Shown here in pieces: positions 35,877 through 43,814 of a stretch of DNA of 61,505 nucleotides; position 1 is the stretch's first letter, and the number at the start of each line of letters is the position of its first letter. The stretch lies in contig NZ_JADIJK010000029.1 in NCBI RefSeq assembly GCF_017355205.1, positions 1-61,505 of the forward strand, read 5' to 3'. Under the pieces are notes generated by a model. That model was not told the DNA's origin, did not search any database, and saw only the letters and a program-made list of their open reading frames with translations. Source of the stretch: Bacillus sp. SD088 (GTDB lineage Bacteria; Bacillota; Bacilli; Bacillales; Bacillaceae_C). The translations under genes and the position numbers were made by a program.

Positions 35877-36821
35877 ATGAAATCCTGTTGTCAAGTCCAA
35901 GACCGTAATGGTGAAAAAGTACATTCGACCAATACGGAGATAAAAGAAAAAATTGACTTTTTTAAAGAAAATATGGTCCTTATTGAGGGTGGAGAATTTT
36001 TAATGGGGACGGAAGATAAAGAAGGTTTTCCAGCTGATGGTGAAGGGCCGATAAGAAAGGTTCAGCTTGATCCATTTTATATGGACCAATATGCTGTAAC
36101 AAATGAGCAGTTTGAACAATTTGTAGACGAAACGGGGTATGTGACAGAGGCTGAGCAATTTGGCTGGTCATTCGTTTTTCATTTATTTTTATCAGAAGAA
36201 ACATTACATCAAATATCTCAACGGCCTGTAGGAGTTCCATGGTGGGTTCCTGTAGAAGGGGCTTACTGGCGGCATCCAGAGGGGGCAGATTCGACTATTC
36301 AAGATCGGGTGAATCACCCTGTTTCCCATATTTCATGGAATGATGCTGAAGCCTACTGCAAATGGAGCGGAAAACGACTACCAACAGAAGCGGAATGGGA
36401 ATACGCGGCCCGTGGTGGACTCACTCAAAAGAAATATCCATGGGGAGATGAACTAATCCTCAATGGCAAGCATCAATGTAATATCTGGCAAGGGAAATTT
36501 CCTGTGAAAAACACCAAAGCAGATGGATATATAGGGACTTGCCCTGTTGATAGTTTTTCTCCGAATGGTTATGGATTATATAATATGGTTGGAAATGTGT
36601 GGGAATGGTGTGATGATTGGTTTAGCCCTACCTACCATTTAAAACATAGTTCAAATAATCCCACAGGGCCTGAAAAGGGAAGCAATAAATCAATGCGCGG
36701 CGGTTCTTACCTTTGTCATAAGTCCTATTGCAATCGTTATAGAGTCGCTGCCAGGAGCTCTAACACTCCTGACAGCTCCACTGGAAATATCGGTTTCCGA
36801 TGCGTAGGAGACGTAAACTAA
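35877..36821 (+). CDS. Formylglycine-generating enzyme (sulfatase-activating, FGE-sulfatase fold)
   Basis: A 314-residue aerobic FGE-like oxidase that should convert the motif Cys of type I sulfatases into formylglycine. It begins its fold with VLIEGGEFLMGTEDKEGFP, contains HPVSHISWNDAEAYCKWSG and RLPTEAEWEYAARGG, and ends with MRGGSYLCHKSYCNRYR. The last supplies the paired active-site cysteines Cys280 and Cys285 of true FGEs, which related non-FGE proteins lack. No signal peptide, consistent with cytoplasmic sulfatases. ATG 35877 has GGAGG 8 bases upstream; TTG 35862 overlaps that site. Its targets are probably the sulfatases at 27937 and 50498. Confidence 0.9.
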   Translation: MKSCCQVQDRNGEKVHSTNTEIKEKIDFFKENMVLIEGGEFLMGTEDKEGFPADGEGPIRKVQLDPFYMDQYAVTNEQFEQFVDETGYVTEAEQFGWSFVFHLFLSEETLHQISQRPVGVPWWVPVEGAYWRHPEGADSTIQDRVNHPVSHISWNDAEAYCKWSGKRLPTEAEWEYAARGGLTQKKYPWGDELILNGKHQCNIWQGKFPVKNTKADGYIGTCPVDSFSPNGYGLYNMVGNVWEWCDDWFSPTYHLKHSSNNPTGPEKGSNKSMRGGSYLCHKSYCNRYRVAARSSNTPDSSTGNIGFRCVGDVN

Positions 36822-36844
36822 CTTTGCTGTGGATATTTAAAAAT

Positions 36845-36890
36845 GAACCTTCAGAAAATGTGTTTGAGCAAGCACTGATTCTGAAGGTTC
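36845..36890 (+). terminator. Strong hairpin after the FGE gene
   Basis: GAACCTTCAGAA (36845-36856) pairs perfectly with TTCTGAAGGTTC (36879-36890) around a 22-base loop. The T run after it is poor (GTTGTGTT), so it may be a weak terminator or an mRNA 3' stabiliser. Confidence 0.55.
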
Positions 36891-37050
36891 GTTGTGTTGA
36901 GAAAGCTACTCGTCACGAAACTTATGTTGGGTTAAGGTACGATCTTGTATGGGTAAAACTTGACACTCCTCAAATATAAAGTACTATCATGTTAATAGCA
37001 TATAAAATGAATTGGTTTACACGGTTTTAGATGAGGAGGGGGAAAGGGAG

Positions 37051-38190
37051 ATGCGGGATTTTTTAAGCGATAAAAGTGAAAAAAATCAATTGAAAAAGGT
37101 TCTGTATAAGTATATTCATAGACAAGGAAGAACATCAAAGGCTGAGTTACTAAAGGAATTTCATGTCCCGAATACAACGATGACGCGGATGTTGGCGGAA
37201 TTGACGGATCGGAATTTAATTCACCAAGCAGGATTTGGACAACCAACTGGGGGAAGGCCGCCAGTATTATATGAAAGCGTTCCAAATGCAGCCTATTTGA
37301 TCGGTGTAGAAATTGCTCGTACGGATGTAAGGGTGATGCTCCTAAACCTTCATTATGAAATTATAGGGAAGGACCGTTTTCCATTCTTGAAGCTGCATAC
37401 TCCTCAAGTGACAATTGCAAGCATTATCGATATGATTGATTCCCTTATGAACCGTCACCAAATTTCCTCTCTATTAGGGATTGGGATTGGTGCTGTCGGA
37501 CCAATTGATAGAGAAAATGGTGTCATCTTGAACCCTGAATCCTTTCCAGCTGAAGGATGGAAAGATGTCCAGATTGGAGAAATTTTACATAAAAGATTTT
37601 CGGTTCCTGTTATTTTAAATAATGGGGCCAATACGGGGGTCTTAGCAGAATATTATATCCGCAATGATCATGAAGAAAATATTTTATATTGCATCAGCGG
37701 TTATGGTATTCGTTGTGGCTATATTCAAGAAGGCCGCTTATTTAATCAGAAGCAAGGGGATGCCACTTCCTACGAACATATTATCATTGAAGCAGATGGC
37801 AGGGACTGCACTTGTGGAAGTAAAGGGTGTTTAAAAGCTTATGTTTCTTTCGAAGCAATGCTGAACCATTTGGCATCTAAAGGTAGACCTTCAACAATCG
37901 ATGATTTGTTCAACAATAAAGAACCATTAGTGAGAGAAATCATCATGGAATCCGCTCATTATTACGGTATTGGCATTGCTAATATGATCCAGGTCTTACA
38001 CCCGGACACCGTGGTATTACACGGGACATTAATGTACCATGATGCAAAGTACTATGATAAAGTTCTTCAATCCATACAAAAGCATATTGGTTCCCGTCTT
38101 CATGGCATCACGATTCGTAAAGGAGTACTTGGTGAAAATGCTACAAGCATTGGCGCGGCTATTCAGGTATTTGATCATTTTTTTGAATGA
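37051..38190 (+). CDS. ROK-family transcriptional regulator (NagC/XylR type)
   Basis: A 379-residue protein with an N-terminal winged helix (about 1-70; SKAELLKEFHVPNTTMTRML) fused to a ROK sugar-kinase-like domain. The zinc motif CTCGSKGCL (about 255-265) and the sugar-binding GIGAVGPID and LNNGANTGVLAEY are visible. ROK regulators are usually repressors released by a sugar. I chose ATG 37051, with GAGGAGGGGGAAAGGGAG upstream, over 37012. It stands between the sugar-acid genes and the chromate transporter; the former are the likelier targets. Confidence 0.87.
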   Translation: MRDFLSDKSEKNQLKKVLYKYIHRQGRTSKAELLKEFHVPNTTMTRMLAELTDRNLIHQAGFGQPTGGRPPVLYESVPNAAYLIGVEIARTDVRVMLLNLHYEIIGKDRFPFLKLHTPQVTIASIIDMIDSLMNRHQISSLLGIGIGAVGPIDRENGVILNPESFPAEGWKDVQIGEILHKRFSVPVILNNGANTGVLAEYYIRNDHEENILYCISGYGIRCGYIQEGRLFNQKQGDATSYEHIIIEADGRDCTCGSKGCLKAYVSFEAMLNHLASKGRPSTIDDLFNNKEPLVREIIMESAHYYGIGIANMIQVLHPDTVVLHGTLMYHDAKYYDKVLQSIQKHIGSRLHGITIRKGVLGENATSIGAAIQVFDHFFE

Positions 38191-38325
38191 ACAAGTATCA
38201 CTATTTTTTAAAAAAGTAGGACTATTGGGTCTTACTTTTTATTTTTTAACCACTTTAGACCATTTTGGTATAAAGTGTGTTACAATATATATAACATACA
38301 AGAAATACAGAAAGCTGGGGGAAAT

Positions 38326-38937
38326 TTGAAGAATTGGAGATTACTTTTACAATTATTTTGGACTTTTCTTAAAATAGGACCGATTACTTTTGGTGGCGGT
38401 TATGCGATGATTCCCATGATTGAACGTGAAGTGGTTGATAAAAGAAGATGGGTGAAAATGGAAGAAGTCTCCGATATGTTTGCACTAGCAGGGACGGCTC
38501 CTGGAGCAATTGCAGTAAATGCGGCGACTTTTATTGGACATAAAATTGCTGGAGTGCTTGGGGCAATTGTTGCGATGATCGGTGTGCTTTTGCCAACCTT
38601 TCTAATTGTGTTGCTGTTAAATTTAATTTTTCTCTCGATAAAGGGGAACCCACATGTTGACGCAGCTTTTCAAGGAATTCGAGCAGCGGTTGTGGCCTTA
38701 ATTGCTTATGCAGCGATTAAAATTGCTAGGACTTCTATTCTGGATGTATCAACTTTTATTCTAATGGCTTTCATGGTTGTGATGATGCTTGTTTTTCATT
38801 GGCATCCGGTCCTTGTCATTGTTAGTGGTGCCTTACTGGGTATTCTAATCGTAAAGATTAAGGAAGTACTTCATATGCGACCTCGCCATAATAATAGACC
38901 CCCTATTAAAAAACATAATGAAAAAATGAGCTCATAA
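38326..38937 (+). CDS. Chromate transporter, first half (short-chain ChrA)
   Basis: A 203-residue membrane protein with about five or six helices, of the CHR family. The signature FGGGYAMIPMIEREVV and APGAIAVNAATFIGHKIAG are present. Short-chain CHR proteins work as pairs, encoded in tandem, that efflux chromate or related anions. The start is TTG 38326 behind GGGGGA; the upstream ATG 38275 lacks a site. It is 13 bases from its partner. Confidence 0.85.
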   Translation: MKNWRLLLQLFWTFLKIGPITFGGGYAMIPMIEREVVDKRRWVKMEEVSDMFALAGTAPGAIAVNAATFIGHKIAGVLGAIVAMIGVLLPTFLIVLLLNLIFLSIKGNPHVDAAFQGIRAAVVALIAYAAIKIARTSILDVSTFILMAFMVVMMLVFHWHPVLVIVSGALLGILIVKIKEVLHMRPRHNNRPPIKKHNEKMSS

Positions 38938-38950
38938 GGGGAGAAAGAAT

Positions 38951-39490
38951 ATGGTGATACTAGAATTATTTCTTGTTTTTCTTGTAATTGGCGCAGTTTC
39001 ATTTGGTGGCGGTTATGCGATGATTCCAGTGATTGGAACAGAGGTCACAAACAGGGGATGGCTGACAACCGCGGAATATACAGATATTGTGGCACTTGCA
39101 GGCATGACACCAGGATCGATTGCCTCCAATAGTGCCACTGCAGTTGGCTATCAGGTTGCGGGATTGCCAGGTGCAATTGTCTCTTCTATTGCGATTACTC
39201 TGCCTTCCGTGCTAATTGTTCTAATCATTGCGCTATTTTTTTATAAATTAAATCAAAACAAGTGGGTCCAATCTGCTTTCTATGGTTTGCGCCCTATTGT
39301 GACGAGCCTAATTATCTATGCAGCTATCCATTTTGCAATATCGAATGGTGTGATCGGATTACAGATATCATGGCATATGGTGACCTTGTTCCTAATTTTC
39401 ATCGCTTCTTTAGTTGCCTTGGCATATTTTAAAATCCATCCAACTGTGGTTATTATTTTTGCGGGAATTATTGGGGTCGTGGTGTTTTAG
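38951..39490 (+). CDS. Chromate transporter, second half (short-chain ChrA)
   Basis: A 179-residue partner of the preceding protein. It repeats the family signature FGGGYAMIPVIGTEV and TPGSIASNSATAVGYQVAG. GGGAGA precedes the ATG. The pair corresponds to the two halves of long-chain ChrA. A sulfate or oxyanion role would be attractive beside sulfatases, but that is only a guess. Confidence 0.85.
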   Translation: MVILELFLVFLVIGAVSFGGGYAMIPVIGTEVTNRGWLTTAEYTDIVALAGMTPGSIASNSATAVGYQVAGLPGAIVSSIAITLPSVLIVLIIALFFYKLNQNKWVQSAFYGLRPIVTSLIIYAAIHFAISNGVIGLQISWHMVTLFLIFIASLVALAYFKIHPTVVIIFAGIIGVVVF

Positions 39491-40165
39491 TAAGATGATT
39501 AAAAGGGAAAGCTTCTAAACTAATTTTAAAGCGAAGCTGGGGTAAAAGCATTTCCCCAAAAACGAGTTACTAGTGTTCATATACCCGCTCCGGAAATATA
39601 CTTCGCTTTCCGCGGGCGGCTGGTGAGCTTCCTCGTGCTACGCACTCCGGGATCTCACCGATGCCTTTTCGACGAACACGATGTTCTAGTGTCGGCGTTG
39701 GTCACAGGTCGTGACCGTCCCTAGCCGACCTCCCGCTGGAGTCCACGTATATTTCCTCCGCTAAGGTAATACATTGTTTGGTTTTAGAACTCGACTTTTT
39801 TAGTTTTGTCCCAGCCTCGTATTTTATAAATTCAATAAAATAGGGTTAAACACCATCCTCCTCAGTATTCCAAGGCACTACAACCTATCATTTCAAGAAT
39901 ATGTAACGAGCTAATCCTCTAATCTATCTTTACATAAGGGAATAAATAACTGATGCATATAATTGTTGTCATAAAACGGAAAATTAACAATTATTAAATA
40001 AAATCACGTCCCTTTTTCTAGTCTTGTTTGATGTAGCAAAGATGTCGGCCGAGAACAGTCATATAATATAGACTAACATCTTGTGAAAAACTCGTTTTGG
40101 ATGCGCTTTCCTTTATCGTCCCCTTATTGTTCCAATATATGATCCCCCATTACCACAATTGAGTA
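39491..40165. other. 675-base gene-free region
   Basis: The first part is occupied by the repeat at 39531-39825. From 39826 to 40165 I see AT-rich sequence with no frame carrying a ribosome-binding site and no clear structure. Confidence 0.6.
39531..39825. repeat. ~295-bp intergenic repeat with imperfect terminal inverted repeats
   Basis: Left end GAAGCTGGGGTAAAAG is an imperfect inverted copy of right end TTTTGTCCCAGCCTC. Between them lies a GC-rich centre (TTCCGCGGGCGGCTGGTGAG onwards). 39559-39606 matches the reverse complement of 22050-22099. The GC content is far above that of its surroundings. It contains no gene and follows the chromate transporter, where it may end transcription. Confidence 0.7.
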
Positions 40166-40474
40166 TTATTCCCTTTCTTTAACAAAGGTTGCTATAAAGG
40201 CTCCTAATAATTTTACTTCTTCATTTGTTAGCTTTTTAGCATCGTTCATTAATTGGATGGTATGTGGAGATAATTCAGATAGATCTCCAAAAAAGTCACC
40301 TATGCTAATCTCGAGAGCATTGCAAATGGCTTTCAGTGTGTCAATTGAAGGTTGAGTTTTTCCTTTTTCAATATCAGATAAATAAGGTTGTGAAATAAAT
40401 GCTTTTCTTGCTAGCTCCGTTGCTTTGAGTTTTTTTGATTCCCGTAAATTTCGAATTCGTTTTCCAATATTCAT
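40166..40474 (-). CDS. XRE-family helix-turn-helix regulator
   Basis: A 102-residue cytosolic DNA-binding protein. The HTH spans about 5-60 (IGKRIRNLRESKKLKATELA then SQPYLSDIEKGKTQPSIDTL), followed by a helical tail for dimerisation. I use ATG 40474 with AGGATAGGTG about 9 bases upstream; GTG 40486 is the longer option. It is divergent from the isomerase operon, whose promoter carries a 12-bp-arm palindrome 75-110 bases away, so it may regulate that operon or itself. Confidence 0.82.
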   Translation of the reverse strand: MNIGKRIRNLRESKKLKATELARKAFISQPYLSDIEKGKTQPSIDTLKAICNALEISIGDFFGDLSELSPHTIQLMNDAKKLTNEEVKLLGAFIATFVKERE

Positions 40475-40549
40475 AGTAATTATCACCTATCCTAATTATA
40501 TAATCTGGGTTGTATGGAAAGAGAGAAACAATAAGGGTAAAAAATAGTA

Positions 40550-40593
40550 ATTAGCTATAAAAATATTGACTTTATAGCTAATAGTTATATAAT
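40550..40593 (+). promoter_or_regulatory. Sigma-A promoter embedded in a 12-bp-arm palindrome
   Basis: TTGACT (40566-40571) and TATAAT (40588-40593) are 16 bases apart. ATTAGCTATAAA (40550-40561) and TTTATAGCTAAT (40571-40582) form a perfect 12-bp inverted repeat with a 9-base spacer, which encloses the -35 box. The promoter points to the isomerase/ABC importer operon, with a leader of about 230 bases. This is a strong operator candidate. Confidence 0.75.
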
Positions 40594-40836
40594 AGAGGTT
40601 AAATCGGGATAGCTACAGAGTTTGATTAATATTGAATACTAAAAGTTGATTTTTTTACTGGGATAGAGGAATGAGCTGAGAAAACCCTAAATTAAAAGAA
40701 GATCTCTCTAGATTACTGGTAATGACAACATGATGTACCAATCAGCGTTGAAGGAGGTGAAGCATAAACTAAAGTGACATGGAGTAGGAAAATCGGCATG
40801 TTGCGTTGTTAAGAAAACTTGGTTAGGAGGAAGAGA

Positions 40837-41658
40837 ATGCTAAAGGGGATTAATCAATGGTGTTATCCAGAACAGACATCATTAGAGAAAGTGTTCGAAT
40901 ATAGCAGAGATGCTGGTTTTCATGCTGTGGAACTAAACCTTTATGAAGCTGATGGAATCGGACTAACTGTAGAGACAACGAAGGAAGAAGCGTTAAAAAT
41001 TAAAGCGATTGCAGAGAAATACGAAATAGAGCTTAGAAGCTTATCGACGTCATTACTATGGAAAATGCCTCTTTGTTCGCCTGATAAGCAAATTCGGCAG
41101 CAAGGTATAAGAGTAGTAGAAAAGATGCTTGAAATTGCGGGTTATATAGGAATGGATACGATTCTCGTGGTCCCCGGCGCAGTTTCTGAGCAGGTTTCCT
41201 ATGAAGAATGCTACAAAAGAAGTCAAGTCTCCATTAGGGAGATCATCCCAACTGCTGAAAAATATGGTGTGAAAATAGGCATAGAAAATGTGTGGAATAA
41301 ATTCCTATTATCTCCACTTGAAATGGCCAGATATATAGATGATTTCGAATCAGATTATGTTGGGGCCTATTTTGACGTTGGGAATGTTTTACAGTTTGGT
41401 TATCCGGAACAATGGATACGCATACTTGGGAGGCGGGTATTCAAGGTGCATGTGAAGGATTTTAATATAGCTGTAGGGAATGGAGCAGGATTTGTTCCTT
41501 TATTAGCTGGTGACGTCAATTGGGAAGCAGTAATAGCTGCATTGAGGAAATTGGGATATGAGGATACCTTAACTGCTGAATTATCTCCCTATTCGTTCTG
41601 TCCCCATACATTAGCAGAAGATACAGCACGGCATTTAGATATTATTTTAAAAAAGTGA
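40837..41658 (+). CDS. Sugar phosphate isomerase/epimerase-like TIM-barrel protein
   Basis: A 273-residue protein of the AP-endonuclease-2/xylose-isomerase-like superfamily that includes IolE, hydroxypyruvate isomerase and tagatose epimerases. Metal-site residues are visible: Glu in KIGIENVWNKF, Asp in GAYFDVGNV, His in FKVHVKDFN and Glu in LTAELSPY. ATG 40837 has TAGGAGG upstream. It is 12 bases before a Gfo/Idh/MocA gene, a frequent pairing in inositol or keto-sugar catabolism. Exact reaction unknown. Confidence 0.82.
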   Translation: MLKGINQWCYPEQTSLEKVFEYSRDAGFHAVELNLYEADGIGLTVETTKEEALKIKAIAEKYEIELRSLSTSLLWKMPLCSPDKQIRQQGIRVVEKMLEIAGYIGMDTILVVPGAVSEQVSYEECYKRSQVSIREIIPTAEKYGVKIGIENVWNKFLLSPLEMARYIDDFESDYVGAYFDVGNVLQFGYPEQWIRILGRRVFKVHVKDFNIAVGNGAGFVPLLAGDVNWEAVIAALRKLGYEDTLTAELSPYSFCPHTLAEDTARHLDIILKK

Positions 41659-41670
41659 GGCGCATTTGAA

Positions 41671-42696
41671 ATGGCAAAAGTTCGTGTTGGATTTGTAGGA
41701 GTTGGCGGTATTGCTAATGCTCATTTAAATAATATTTTTCAAAATGAAGATGCTGAAATTGTTGCGGTTTGTGATATTGCGGAAGAAGCAGCTATCAGGC
41801 AAGGCGAAAAATATAAAGCCATAGCCTATACAGATATTGATCAAATGTTGGAAAAGGAAAATATAGATGCCTTATTTATTTGCGTCCCACCATTTGCACA
41901 TGGAGATATTGAGGAAAAAGCAGCACGAAAAGGGATTCATTTATTAGTAGAAAAACCGGTAGAATTGGATTTTAATAGGGCAAAAGAAAAGGCAGAAATC
42001 ATTGCCCAGTCAGGTGTGATAAACGCATCTGGATATTGTCTCCGCTATCTAGATACTGTGAAGATTGCGAAAGATTATTTACAGGATAAGCAAGTCGCTA
42101 TGGTGCGTGGACATTACTTAACCTCGTTGGTTCCGACACCTTGGTATCGACTCAAGAATAAGTCGGGCGGGCAATTGGTTGAGCAAGCGACTCATATTCT
42201 TGATCTAATGAGTTATCTGTGTGGTGATATAAAACAAATACAAGCACATATGTCCTTGCAAGTTATGAATGATATTGAAAAAATGGATATACCAGATGTG
42301 ACATCCGTTAATGTTCGCTTTGAAACTGGTGCAGTTGGTCACTTAGATAGTTCCATTACTCAACATGATCATAGAATGGGCCTAGAAATTTTGGGACGTA
42401 ATTTCCGACTTGAGATAGATGGGACTAGCTTATCTATTTATGAAAAAGAGAGAACGACTACGTTTACATCAACGGTTGATTTTTATGAGGTACAAGATCG
42501 TGAATTTATTAAAGCGATACAAACAAACAATCAGGAACTCGTTCTTGCTTCTTACCAGGACGGTGTAGAAACTTTAAGCAAAAGTCTTGCGGCAAATGTT
42601 GCGAATGAACAAGGAAGTATCGTTACAATGGAAGAGTTTTATCCCGCATTAACTGGCTGTAAAACCCCGACTTCAAGAATTCGTGGAAAAACCTAG
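41671..42696 (+). CDS. Gfo/Idh/MocA-family dehydrogenase with repeat-derived C-terminus
   Basis: A 341-residue NAD(P)-dependent sugar dehydrogenase: Rossmann GVGGIANAH at the N-terminus, LLVEKPVELD (EKP motif), and EQATHILDLMSYL in the catalytic domain. The last 17 residues (PALTGCKTPTSRIRGKT) are translated from the bcr1-like element inserted at TTTAT (42638). If the element and one TTTAT are removed, the frame reads Glu-Glu-Phe-Tyr-Lys-Gly-stop, so the native C-terminus was probably 15 residues shorter. The core is intact and probably functional. It shares an operon with the isomerase and importer 3. Confidence 0.85.
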   Translation: MAKVRVGFVGVGGIANAHLNNIFQNEDAEIVAVCDIAEEAAIRQGEKYKAIAYTDIDQMLEKENIDALFICVPPFAHGDIEEKAARKGIHLLVEKPVELDFNRAKEKAEIIAQSGVINASGYCLRYLDTVKIAKDYLQDKQVAMVRGHYLTSLVPTPWYRLKNKSGGQLVEQATHILDLMSYLCGDIKQIQAHMSLQVMNDIEKMDIPDVTSVNVRFETGAVGHLDSSITQHDHRMGLEILGRNFRLEIDGTSLSIYEKERTTTFTSTVDFYEVQDREFIKAIQTNNQELVLASYQDGVETLSKSLAANVANEQGSIVTMEEFYPALTGCKTPTSRIRGKT

Positions 42697-42796
42697 AATT
42701 GTAAGTGGGGGATCAACAGCCAGTAAAAGCCCGATTTGTTCAACTAACAATCAGTGGGGGGGAAGGAAAACCCCACTGATTGAAGTTTCACTTTAT
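42638..42796. repeat. bcr1-like repeat element with exact TTTAT target duplication
   Basis: The element CCCGCATTAACTGGCTGTAA to CTGATTGAAGTTTCAC is flanked by TTTAT at 42638-42642 and 42792-42796. The right half (AGCCCGATTTGTTCAACTAA onwards) is almost identical to 4396-4456. The insertion hit the last codons of the preceding dehydrogenase gene and separates it from importer 3. Confidence 0.88.
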
Positions 42797-42863
42797 AAGG
42801 GGTAGATTGTTTTGTAACTCAAGTTCATAGTTCGCCATTATTTTTGAAAGAGGTGACATCGAA

Positions 42864-43808
42864 TTGGCTATTCATTCAGAAGCTCCGACTAATAAAAATT
42901 TTCAAACAAGGCAAACAAAGAAAAAATTTTTTACTTCTAAAGATTTGGCTGGATATGTATTTTCTGCACCACTAGCAATAGGGGTTTTGGTATTTGCGAT
43001 TTATCCTATGGTAGGTGCTTTAATATTAAGTTTTCAAAAATCGTCTACCAGCTTTGGTGGGGACTGGGTTGGCTTAGCTAATTATAAGAGCGTTTTCACA
43101 GACTCGATATTTTGGAAATCCTTATATAATACTCTGTATATGGGCGTATTATCTGTCATTCTAGGCGTATCTCTATCCTTTATTCTGGCAACATTGATCT
43201 ATAATGTTCCATGGATAAGATGGAGGAATTTCTTTAAAGGGGTTTATTTTCTACCCAATGTGGTGTCTCTTGTTGCAACTAGTATATTGTTTCAGTTTTT
43301 ATTCAATTCGGGCAGTGAAGGATTGTTAAACTATGCTTTAGGATTTATTGGAGTGGAATCAGTTGGATGGTTTACTAATCCAAGTGTTTCGAGATTTAGT
43401 ATTGTGTTAATGACATTATGGGGAATGCTTGGCTATAACACTATTATTTTCTTAGCGGCATTAACAAGTGTTCCAAGAGATCTATACGAAGCCGCTGAAG
43501 TAGATGGGGCCAATTGGTTTAAAAAATGGTATTACATTACGATACCTTACTTAAAACCTATCATTCTTTTCATGGTCATTATGAGTACAATAGGTGCGAT
43601 GAAAAGGTTTACGGAAGTATGGTTGATTGGTGGTACGGGAGGAAACCCTGCCGGCTCTTTAATGACAGTCGTTTTATATATTTATCGTAACGCCTTCTCA
43701 GCTAGTCAAATGGGAATTGCAACAGCCGCATCCTATATCTTGTTTATGTTTATTCTTATTTTGACTGTCATCATGTTGTATTTGAATCGGAAGAATAATT
43801 TTGAATAG
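42864..43808 (+). CDS. Sugar ABC importer permease 1 (MalF type, importer 3)
   Basis: A 314-residue permease with six helices; the EAA loop is EAAEVDGANWFKKWYYITIP. TTG start preceded by AAAGAGGTGA. It belongs to a third importer whose gene order (permease, permease, binding protein) differs from importer 1. It carries no ATPase gene. Confidence 0.92.
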   Translation: MAIHSEAPTNKNFQTRQTKKKFFTSKDLAGYVFSAPLAIGVLVFAIYPMVGALILSFQKSSTSFGGDWVGLANYKSVFTDSIFWKSLYNTLYMGVLSVILGVSLSFILATLIYNVPWIRWRNFFKGVYFLPNVVSLVATSILFQFLFNSGSEGLLNYALGFIGVESVGWFTNPSVSRFSIVLMTLWGMLGYNTIIFLAALTSVPRDLYEAAEVDGANWFKKWYYITIPYLKPIILFMVIMSTIGAMKRFTEVWLIGGTGGNPAGSLMTVVLYIYRNAFSASQMGIATAASYILFMFILILTVIMLYLNRKNNFE

Positions 43809-43814
43809 AGAGGG

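Noticed and set aside
4302-42796. CRISPR array from the spaced repeats
   Set aside because: The repeats are about 150 bp, lie many kilobases apart, and show no regular short spacers.
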